Below the pieces are notes generated by a model. That model was not told the origin of the DNA and did no database searches. It was given only the letters and a program-made list of their open reading frames with translations. A stretch of DNA of 64,000 nt from Anaerosacchariphilus polymeriproducens (GTDB lineage Bacteria > Bacillota > Clostridia > Lachnospirales > Lachnospiraceae). Shown here piece by piece: positions 25,958 to 32,976 of the stretch. The position numbers and the translations under genes are program-made. The DNA lies in contig NZ_QRCT01000050.1 in the NCBI RefSeq assembly GCF_003363435.1, positions 62,001-126,000 on the forward strand. The letters run 5' to 3'. Position 1 is the stretch's first letter. Each line of letters begins with the position of its first letter.

Positions 25958-27532
25958 ATGAACGAAATTCATGTTTTAGATTGTACACTTCGAGATGGAG
26001 GCTATATTAATAATTGGCAGTTTGGTGAAAAAAATATAAAGAAAATTATAGTAAAGTTACAATTGGCTTATATAGACATTATAGAGTGTGGATTTTTAAC
26101 AGATAAGAAAAAAAGAAATAAAGATAGTTCACTATTTGATACAATTCCCAAAATGCAAGAATATTTACCGACAGATAAAAGAAACGGATTGGTTGTATGT
26201 ATGGTCAACTATGGAGAATATAACTTAGACGAGATACCACAATACGATGGAACTATTGATGGTATTCGGGTTGCATTTCACAAGAAAGATATGAATGATG
26301 CTTTAGAATTTTGTGAAGGAATTGCGAAAAAAGGATATAAGTTATTTATACAACCAATGGTTGCTGTCACATATACAGATGAGGAATATATACAATTAAT
26401 TGAAGCATCGAACAAAATTAATCCATATGCATTTTATATTGTAGACAGTTTTGGTGTCATGAAAAGAGAAGATCTTATGAGGTTGTATTATTTAGTGGAT
26501 CACAATTTGAAGCAAGAGATTCGTTTAGGTTATCATTCTCATAATAACATACAAATGGCTTATTCAAATGCTCAAGCTTTAGTTGATTTGAAAACAAATA
26601 GGAATCTTATCATTGATACCAGTGTTTTTGGAATGGGAAGAGGGGCTGGAAATTTAAATACAGAATTATTTATGGAACATCTGAATAAAGTAAATGGTGA
26701 AAAATATAAGGTACAGCCGGTTTTGCAGATAATCGACCAGATAATAGGGCCTGTTTACTTAAACAATTATTGGGGCTATTCGCTGCCTCATTATCTTTCA
26801 GCCATACATAACTGTCATCCTAATTATGCATCTTATCTGGATGAAAGGAATACTTTGACGGTAGAGGATATGAATGAAATATTAGGAGAGTTAGAAGAGT
26901 CTAAGAAAAATGTCTTTGATAAAACATGTATTGAGCTGCTATATTATAAATATCAGGAACAAATCATTGCAGATGATATTGCAAGGATAAAATTAAAGGA
27001 AATATTGAAAGGTAAAACAGCGTTATTGATTGCACCGGGAAGTAGTATAATTACAGAACATAAAAAGATAAAGGAAGCAGCTACACAACCGAATACGATT
27101 TGTATAGCAATAAATTTTAAACCTGAAGATATTTATTGTCAATATATATTTGTAAGTAATTTAAGAAGATATGAAGATTTGCAAAACGAATTGGAGACGG
27201 AATTTATCACAACTTCTAATATTAGAGAAGGGAAGAAAAAAGGTTTTGTTGTAAATTATTCTACTTTAAAGAATCATGTGGATGCTGTTGAAGATAATGC
27301 AGCGATGATGTTGATTAAGTTACTGATTGAGTTAGAAGTGAAAGACATTAAACTGGCTGGATTAGATGGGTACTCCCACGACATATATGACAATTTCGCT
27401 AAAAAAGAATTGGCATTTATTAAGAGTCCTGCAGTTATGGATGCAATGAATGAAGGGATGGAGATCGTTCTCAAAGAGTATTCTAAGCAGGTTCCGATCG
27501 AATTTGTGACGGAACGAAGATTTGTGAGATAA
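25958..27532 (+). CDS. DRE-TIM pyruvate aldolase-type enzyme with C-terminal unknown domain
   Basis: 524 residues in two parts. Residues 1 to about 290 form a 4-hydroxy-2-oxovalerate aldolase/HMG-CoA-lyase-like TIM barrel: LDCTLRDGGYINNW, metal-binding histidines in GYHSHNNIQMAYSNA, and GMGRGAGNLNTELF. From about residue 345 a second Rossmann-like segment (TALLIAPGSSII, ICIAINFKPEDI, IKLAGLDGYSHDIYDNF) follows that I do not recognise with confidence. As the last gene of the capsule operon, next to the CMP-Kdo-synthetase homologue, it may condense pyruvate with an aldehyde sugar to give a ulosonic acid. That is inference. Confidence 0.75.
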   Translation: MNEIHVLDCTLRDGGYINNWQFGEKNIKKIIVKLQLAYIDIIECGFLTDKKKRNKDSSLFDTIPKMQEYLPTDKRNGLVVCMVNYGEYNLDEIPQYDGTIDGIRVAFHKKDMNDALEFCEGIAKKGYKLFIQPMVAVTYTDEEYIQLIEASNKINPYAFYIVDSFGVMKREDLMRLYYLVDHNLKQEIRLGYHSHNNIQMAYSNAQALVDLKTNRNLIIDTSVFGMGRGAGNLNTELFMEHLNKVNGEKYKVQPVLQIIDQIIGPVYLNNYWGYSLPHYLSAIHNCHPNYASYLDERNTLTVEDMNEILGELEESKKNVFDKTCIELLYYKYQEQIIADDIARIKLKEILKGKTALLIAPGSSIITEHKKIKEAATQPNTICIAINFKPEDIYCQYIFVSNLRRYEDLQNELETEFITTSNIREGKKKGFVVNYSTLKNHVDAVEDNAAMMLIKLLIELEVKDIKLAGLDGYSHDIYDNFAKKELAFIKSPAVMDAMNEGMEIVLKEYSKQVPIEFVTERRFVR

Positions 27533-27579
27533 GACTATTGCTTTTCAGAACATAAGGTTGTGACAGAAGCGGAAATATA

Positions 27580-27629
27580 AAGGGGGCTGTCGCACTATGT
27601 ATTATCATTAGTGCATAGCTTCTTTTTTT
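27580..27629 (+). terminator. Terminator of the capsule operon
   Basis: AAGGGGGCTGTCGCACT (27580-27596) pairs, with G-U pairs, with AGTGCATAGCTTCTT (27610-27624), followed by a run of seven T. It lies 48 bases after the aldolase stop and shares its left arm with the ptsH terminator. Confidence 0.75.
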
Positions 27630-27703
27630 GACAAAAAAATAACACCAGATTTCGAAAAGACTGGTTTTTGCAGGAGCCAGTTATTAAATAATTACAAATA
27701 AAT

Positions 27704-27740
27704 TTGACTATATTATACTTATAGTTTATACTATGAGTAT
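27704..27740 (+). promoter_or_regulatory. Promoter and operator-like dyad before the EFR1-type gene
   Basis: TTGACT (27704-27709), 17 bases, TATACT (27727-27732). An inverted repeat, ATACTTATAGT (27715-27725) and ACTATGAGTAT (27730-27740), 10 of 11 matching with a 4-base centre, covers the -10 box. A repressor bound there would block transcription; the TetR gene at 28953 is the nearest candidate. Confidence 0.6.
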
Positions 27741-27761
27741 AAAAAGTGAGGTTGATTATGT

Positions 27762-28610
27762 ATGATATTTAAATTAATTTATTCTACTTCTGGAGGAACT
27801 ACAAGGTGTACTACACAATTATTAGAAAAAGTAATTAAGAAAGATAATCATGAAGTTGAAACTATTAATATTGGAATCAGTCCATATAGAGAAGATTATA
27901 GTCTGATTGTAGAGAAAATAAAATATGCTGATTTGGTAGGGTTTGGATCACCGGCATATCACATGAATATGTTTGAGCCTATGTTGAGATTGTTTAAAAT
28001 TATTGCAGAAGAAAGTAAAAGAACTACATTTAAGTTTAAGACTTTTTTTTATCTTAATTATGGTGGAATTACCTCTGGAAAAGCATTCCTTATCAATGCT
28101 AGATTATTTAATGGAATGGGTATCGGATTTGTAGGAGCACTAAAGATTTCTGCACCACATTTAAATAAGAATAGTAGCTTTCCAGATGAAAATATTAGTC
28201 AGTTTGTTGAAGAATTTTATAACAAATTGAATATAAATAATTTTGCACCAATAAAATCTAAGGATATAGAAACACTTCTTAAACCTGAAAAAAAAAGAGT
28301 GAATTTAATTTATCCACTTGCACACATAATTAGTAATCTTAGAAATATAGAGATAAATATAAATGAAGACAGATGCATAAAATGTGGAAAATGTGTTCAC
28401 GAATGTCCGGTGGCTGCAATAGAATTAAATGATAAAGTACACATTGATGTAAAAAAATGCATTCACTGCTATCATTGTGTAGTTACTTGTAAAATAAATG
28501 CCTTAACAATGGATGCAGAGAAACTAGACAAAATGATTTGTATTAATAAAAAAATACTCGGTCAAGAGAAATATTTAAATCAAATCTATATTCCGGAGAT
28601 AAAATCATGA
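27762..28610 (+). CDS. EFR1-family flavodoxin/ferredoxin protein
   Basis: 282 residues combining an N-terminal flavodoxin-like domain (LIYSTSGGTTRCTTQLL, VGFGSPAYHMNMFEPML) with two C-terminal 4Fe-4S motifs (CIKCGKCVHECP and CIHCYHCVVTC), the layout of the EFR1 family of clostridial redox proteins. Cytosolic; probably an electron carrier for an unknown reductase. Its stop overlaps the next start (ATGA). RBS GTGAGG ten bases before the ATG. Confidence 0.82.
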   Translation: MIFKLIYSTSGGTTRCTTQLLEKVIKKDNHEVETINIGISPYREDYSLIVEKIKYADLVGFGSPAYHMNMFEPMLRLFKIIAEESKRTTFKFKTFFYLNYGGITSGKAFLINARLFNGMGIGFVGALKISAPHLNKNSSFPDENISQFVEEFYNKLNINNFAPIKSKDIETLLKPEKKRVNLIYPLAHIISNLRNIEININEDRCIKCGKCVHECPVAAIELNDKVHIDVKKCIHCYHCVVTCKINALTMDAEKLDKMICINKKILGQEKYLNQIYIPEIKS

Positions 28611-28870
28611 TAAAGAATATTATTAAATGTATATCCAATTATATTAAACTAAAATCGAAAATTAGGTTTAAAAAAGAACTTAAAAATTCAGTACTTTCAA
28701 TCGAGAAAAGAAAATATACAATATTTCGTGCGATAAATATTAAAAATATTAATGATAAAAATTCAACAGTTTTATGTTTGTCATTTAAATTTTATTTTAA
28801 TTTTCTAAAACTGGATCAGTTTATTTCATTTTTCCAAATCCCTTTTTTTGTAGGAATGCCAGGGTTTTAA
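28607..28870 (+). pseudogene. Truncated gene coupled to the EFR1-type gene
   Basis: 87 residues beginning in the ATGA overlap with the previous gene. The reading ends abruptly in FFQIPFFVGMPGF, a segment that in longer proteins I recall (small monooxygenase-like proteins with an FFxGxPGF motif) lies in the middle of the chain. No continuation is found in any frame of the 80 bases before the TetR gene, so the 3' part appears deleted. It could alternatively be a genuine short protein. Basic N-terminus, no signal peptide. Confidence 0.45.
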
Positions 28871-28952
28871 TTCTCGATACAAATTTGAACGAGTTTGTTA
28901 ACAATAAAATATGCATTTGACATATATTTAAATATGCAAACAGGAGGTAAAT

Positions 28953-29546
28953 ATGGCAAAGAACAGATTAGGAATGAAAACAAAAAACAAAATATTGGAG
29001 TCAGCGGATTATTTATTTAATTTAAAAGGATATGAAAATGTCTCCGTAGAAGAAATTGCTGAGAAATCAACAGTAACAAAGGCAATGGTATATTATCACT
29101 TTGATAGTAAAGAAACAATTATGCTGGATTTGATAAAAAAATTATTGGAAAATATAAAATATAAAATTGAAATTAAAGAATTAGATTTATCGAATCATGA
29201 GATTTTGTCCAATCATATCAAAGAAATGATTGCACTGTGGAAAAGAAATAGAGAAATAGGGTTATTTATTCTTACTAAAGGAATAAAAGAAGAAAAGATA
29301 TTTTCTTATATGATGGAGATACTAAAACTGTTTTTTGGACAATTATTAGGCGCAGATAATACTTCCAATAAAGAATATATAGAGCAATATATCAGATTAA
29401 TATTTTATAATGCTTTACCAATGATATCATTTTCAGTACTTTCAGATATAATTACCAAGGAAATGAGTCTGCCAGAAAAAATGGTAGAGGATGTCTTTAG
29501 AAAAGGCTTTATGGATAATTTAAACGTTATGCCGTTTTCACAATAA
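28953..29546 (+). CDS. TetR/AcrR-family transcriptional regulator
   Basis: 197 residues. The N-terminal helix-turn-helix TKNKILESADYLFNLKGYENVSVEEIAEKSTVTKAMVYYHF is followed by FDSKETIMLDLI and a variable ligand domain. It probably represses the EFR1-type gene through the dyad at 27715-27740 or its own promoter. The ATG is preceded by AGGAGGT. No good promoter is seen directly upstream, so it may be cotranscribed. Confidence 0.9.
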   Translation: MAKNRLGMKTKNKILESADYLFNLKGYENVSVEEIAEKSTVTKAMVYYHFDSKETIMLDLIKKLLENIKYKIEIKELDLSNHEILSNHIKEMIALWKRNREIGLFILTKGIKEEKIFSYMMEILKLFFGQLLGADNTSNKEYIEQYIRLIFYNALPMISFSVLSDIITKEMSLPEKMVEDVFRKGFMDNLNVMPFSQ

Positions 29547-29551
29547 AAGAT

Positions 29552-29668
29552 ATGCACCCCCTGGAGGCAAAGAACTATCTTACTTCATATGAAAAGGAAG
29601 TATTAGTGAAAGTTCGGAAATATTATAAGATCACCAAAGAAGGAACAAAGTATCTTAAAACAAATTAG
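29552..29668 (+). pseudogene. C-terminal remnant of a PadR-family regulator
   Basis: Frame of 38 codons starting 6 bases after the TetR stop: LEAKNYLTSYEKE, then VRKYYKITKEGTKYL and a stop. This is the end of the PadR winged helix (LExxGYLTS...RKYYxITxxG). The recognition helices normally before it are absent, and so is a ribosome site, so it is a leftover of a deleted regulator gene. Confidence 0.65.
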
Positions 29669-29718
29669 TTGTAAAAAAGCCAGAGATATGGTATTGAAAT
29701 AATCAAATTACATACAAA

Positions 29719-29761
29719 AAAATAAGTATCCTTGCCCTGACAAGTGTAGAATACTTATTTT
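29719..29761 (-). terminator. Terminator of the copper operon
   Basis: Arms AAAATAAGTAT and ATACTTATTTT are perfect inverted copies around a 21-base loop. Read on the minus strand the second arm runs into seven T, as needed for termination of the histidine kinase transcript 176 bases after its stop. Confidence 0.65.
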
Positions 29762-29769
29762 GCATCAAT

Positions 29770-29799
29770 AAGGGCATATCTACAATGTAGATATCCTTT
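29770..29799 (+). terminator. Plus-strand terminator after the TetR gene and PadR remnant
   Basis: AAGG, then ATATCTACA (29776-29784), a single-base centre, TGTAGATAT (29786-29794), then CCTTTTCTT. The AAGG and CCTT extend the stem. Confidence 0.6.
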
Positions 29800-29936
29800 T
29801 CTTAACTTGATTATATCAGAGTACTTGTTTTTCCAAGTCCCCTTTTTAAAAATACCAATTTTGCTAGATGCCGGATTATGAAATGTTCTAAAATAATATA
29901 ATAACTGGAGATCGAAAGAAATGCAGGAAGGCTAAT

Positions 29937-31346
29937 TTACTGATTTCTATATTTGGGTAATATTATAGTGAAGCAGCTGCCTTCATTTAAATTACTTGTT
30001 ACTTCAATAGAACCTCTATGAGCAGTTATAATAGATTTTACGATTGCAAGTCCAATTCCTGATCCGCCAGTCATACGGTTACGGGATTTGTCAGCTCGAT
30101 AAAAGCGTTCGAATATATAGGGTAATTCACTTTCTGGGATACCAATACCATTGTCGCTGATACTTAAGAGGGCAGAAGTTTCTGTTTCTGACAAATTAAT
30201 TTCAATACTACCTTCGTAAGGTGTATATTTTACAGCATTAGAAATAAGGTTGGTCAATACTTGGTTGATACGGTCTTCATCTGCAGGTATATCCTGGCAA
30301 TTTCCTGAGACATTTATTTTTAAATATTTATTTTTAAGTTCTACTTCAAAATTATAAATTACTTTATTAGTAAGTTCCAATAGATTGATTGATGTTTTTT
30401 TAAGATTTAGATTTTGACCTTCCAATTTAGCCAATCGTTCTAAATCGTTAACTAGTTTACAAATTCTTGTGATTTCATCATAACAGCTTTGTAAACGTTT
30501 GGTCGTTGGTTCCCAAATACCTTCTATCAATGCTTCCATATGAGTTTGAACTGTGGTCAAAGGGGTGCGGAGTTCGTGGGCGACATCAGCAGTTAGTTGT
30601 TTTCTTAAATTTTCTTGATTTTCTAAAGTTTCAGCCATATGATTGATGGAGAGTATTAATTCGTCAATCTCTTTTGTATTAGTCTCTTCTTGAATTCTTG
30701 CACCATAATCTCCGAAAGAAATCCTTTTGGATACCTCAACTGTTTTAGAAATAGGGTTAGTAAGCTTTTTTGCAAGATAAAATCCAACCAAGATGGAAAC
30801 AGCTAAAGAAAAAATTCCAATACCTATTAAAAGTTGATTTAAAGAATCCAAAAACTGAAAGTCATCTTTACTCAAAAAATACGGTCCAAAGTTACTGATT
30901 TTTACCGTGCCGACTTGCTGTTTGTTGTTTATAGCCGGATACTCGTTTGTAATAAATGTTCCATTTATGGAAGGATATTTTACCATCATTCTGTCAGAGA
31001 TATCATTCATTATTTCATTGCACAATTCCATATCACAGGATTTCGCATCCCAGACAGTATTGTTTTTGGAATCATATACAGAAATAATGTAACCGTTATA
31101 GAGGGCATCCATTCCAATCTTATGTATGAAATCAATGTCCCAACTATCTGACTGATTGTTATATTGTTGACTGATACTGGTTATTATTTGATGAGTTGTC
31201 TTTTTTTGTTGGATTAAAATATAGTCTTTAAATTGATCTTCAATAAAATAGTTTGCCAGCAGGCTGATTAGAGCGACGATCAGAAGAACAACCAAAGAAA
31301 TGGATAAAGAAAGTTTGGATTTTAAACTAAAGTTTTTATTTTTCAT
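29937..31346 (-). CDS. Sensor histidine kinase with HAMP domain
   Basis: Membrane sensor of 469 residues. Membrane segment 1 at about residues 15-35, an external domain of some 125 residues, membrane segment 2 near 170-190, HAMP, then H-box DVAHELRTPL with His257, N-box LTNLISNAVKYTP, and G-boxes DNGIGIPESE and GGSGIGLAIV. Start taken at the Met preceded by GGAGGAAAC, one base after the response regulator stop; eleven upstream residues of the longer frame lie inside the regulator gene. Position at the end of the copper operon suggests it senses copper or envelope stress caused by it. Confidence 0.9.
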   Translation of the reverse strand: MKNKNFSLKSKLSLSISLVVLLIVALISLLANYFIEDQFKDYILIQQKKTTHQIITSISQQYNNQSDSWDIDFIHKIGMDALYNGYIISVYDSKNNTVWDAKSCDMELCNEIMNDISDRMMVKYPSINGTFITNEYPAINNKQQVGTVKISNFGPYFLSKDDFQFLDSLNQLLIGIGIFSLAVSILVGFYLAKKLTNPISKTVEVSKRISFGDYGARIQEETNTKEIDELILSINHMAETLENQENLRKQLTADVAHELRTPLTTVQTHMEALIEGIWEPTTKRLQSCYDEITRICKLVNDLERLAKLEGQNLNLKKTSINLLELTNKVIYNFEVELKNKYLKINVSGNCQDIPADEDRINQVLTNLISNAVKYTPYEGSIEINLSETETSALLSISDNGIGIPESELPYIFERFYRADKSRNRMTGGSGIGLAIVKSIITAHRGSIEVTSNLNEGSCFTIILPKYRNQ

Positions 31347-31347
31347 T

Positions 31348-32049
31348 TTAGTTTCCTCCAAATTTGTAGCCCACTCCATGTATTGTCAAAACATATACGG
31401 GTTTTTTGGAGTCGTCTTCGATTTTCTGACGCAAATTTTTAATATGGCTGTCAATTGCACGGTCGTAGCCTTCAAATTCATCACCAAGTGCAGTAGCGAT
31501 TAAATCTTCCCTTGTGAATACCTTATTAGGATATTTCACAAGTGCTGCGAGAATTTTAAATTCATTTGGAGTCAAATTAACTTCTCTTTTCTTTTTTTTG
31601 ATAGTATGACTTTGAAAGTCGATTTCCAAATCACCTTTGTGAAATGAAATTTTTTTATATAGAGGAACCAAGTCATTACCGGATCTTCTTAGAACTGCTT
31701 CAATTCTTGCACTTAATTCTTTTAAACTAAAAGGTTTGATTATATAATCGTCTGCACCTAAATCAAGACCTTTTAACATATCCTCTTCCTCTATCTTTGC
31801 AGTAAGCATAATAATTGGAACTCTTGATTTCTGCCGAATCTTCATACAGATCTCTTCTCCGGAAATATCAGGAAGCATAAGATCTAAAATTACAAGTGAA
31901 ATACTTTCAGTTTCTAAAATACAAAAGGCGTGCTCGCCGTTCTCGGCAGTAAAGACAGTATAACCTTTTTTCTCCAGGTATGATTTTATTACTTCTAATA
32001 TTTTAGCTTCATCATCAACGACGAGCACATTTTTTGTATTCGTTATCAT
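31348..32049 (-). CDS. OmpR/PhoB-family response regulator
   Basis: 233 residues: receiver domain with VVDDEAK, phosphoacceptor Asp in LVILDLMLPD, the MLTAK threonine and YIIKPFS lysine, then a C-terminal winged helix (LTPNEFKILAALVKYPNKVFTRE, RAIDSHIKNLRQKI, VHGVGYKF-like end). The start overlaps the stop of copZ by ATGA. Partner of the histidine kinase next door. Targets are unknown; the copper operon itself is the obvious candidate. Confidence 0.93.
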   Translation of the reverse strand: MITNTKNVLVVDDEAKILEVIKSYLEKKGYTVFTAENGEHAFCILETESISLVILDLMLPDISGEEICMKIRQKSRVPIIMLTAKIEEEDMLKGLDLGADDYIIKPFSLKELSARIEAVLRRSGNDLVPLYKKISFHKGDLEIDFQSHTIKKKKREVNLTPNEFKILAALVKYPNKVFTREDLIATALGDEFEGYDRAIDSHIKNLRQKIEDDSKKPVYVLTIHGVGYKFGGN

Positions 32050-32252
32050 ATTACATCGTAGCCTTCATCTTCAATTGTAGATTTAATGGTATCAAGAGAA
32101 ACGTTACTGGAATCATAGCTTACAGAAACTTTCTTAGCATTTAAATCAATGTCTACATTAGATACTCCATCAAGAGCACCTACTGCTTTTGTAATTGCAT
32201 TTACACAGTGTGAGCAAGACATACCTTCTACATTTAATATTGTTTTATCCAT
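32046..32252 (-). CDS. copZ: Copper chaperone CopZ (heavy-metal-associated domain)
   Basis: 68 residues, one HMA domain with the metal-binding GMSCSHC. Carries Cu(I) to the CopA ATPase. Start set at the ATG at 32252 because the upstream in-frame ATG at 32267 is part of the ribosome site ATGGAGGTAAT. Ends in the ATGA overlap with the response regulator. Confidence 0.9.
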   Translation of the reverse strand: MDKTILNVEGMSCSHCVNAITKAVGALDGVSNVDIDLNAKKVSVSYDSSNVSLDTIKSTIEDEGYDVI

Positions 32253-32279
32253 TTTTATTACCTCCATTATTTTATAGTT

Positions 32280-32954
32280 TTATTTTAAATTAAAGGGTTT
32301 TAAAAGTTTATCGACCTCAACCTTCTTACCATTTTCTTGCATAATCTTTACTTTTGCAAACAGCCAGCCGTCTACTTTAGAAGGGTCAACACCAGCGTCA
32401 ATAAATTGTTTTGGGTCTAAAACGAAAACAATATCTTTATCATTGTTATCGATATCTTTTGCCCACTCAAACATATTTCCATCTCCAATGGTGATACCAT
32501 AATGATCTAAATCAGCATGATATTTTATAAGGTCTCTTTTCAATTCTACTATTTTTTTATAAGAATCGAGTGGAGTAGTATCATCGTTATTATTGATTTT
32601 TTCATTCCCTAAATTATCGCTTATTCTAATCTTATTCCCTTCAACCATATCTGAAGGTAGTTTACTTTTATCTAATCCAGCTTCAATAAAAGGTTTTGCA
32701 TCAACTTCTAACATTATGTCATTAGAAGTATCTGCGCTAAAATCCTTACTCCATAAAAATCGTTCGGTTCCATCAGGTGAAGTTAAAGACCAACCGTTGA
32801 TTTCTTTATCAGCAGAAACTTGCTTAGACATTACTTTTAAAACATTCTGAAATGAATCAATAGACCTTTTGCCGACGATATCACTATTAGTACAAGCAGT
32901 AAATAAAAATATTGTGGATAATGACAATGTAATTATTACTGATTTTTTTTTCAT
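32280..32954 (-). CDS. Lipoprotein with two homologous repeats in the copper operon
   Basis: 224 residues with a lipoprotein signal peptide ending LFLFTAC (Cys21). The mature part is two copies of one unit, about residues 31-112 and 128-206. Matching pairs are SIDSFQNVL with PLDSYKKIV, RFLWSKD with MFEWAKD, and VDAKPFIEAGLDKSKL with LDPKQFIDAGVDPSKV. No Cys, and few His or Met, in the mature part, so direct copper binding of classic type is not obvious. I do not recognise the family. Lies between copA and copZ with short spacing, so it is expressed with them. Confidence 0.75.
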   Translation of the reverse strand: MKKKSVIITLSLSTIFLFTACTNSDIVGKRSIDSFQNVLKVMSKQVSADKEINGWSLTSPDGTERFLWSKDFSADTSNDIMLEVDAKPFIEAGLDKSKLPSDMVEGNKIRISDNLGNEKINNNDDTTPLDSYKKIVELKRDLIKYHADLDHYGITIGDGNMFEWAKDIDNNDKDIVFVLDPKQFIDAGVDPSKVDGWLFAKVKIMQENGKKVEVDKLLKPFNLK

Positions 32955-32976
32955 ATTAAATTCTCCTTTATAAGTT

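Noticed and set aside
28917-28922. TTGACA just before the TetR gene
   Set aside because: The -10 position at 17 bases would fall on the ribosome binding site and reads ACAGGA, so it is not a usable promoter.
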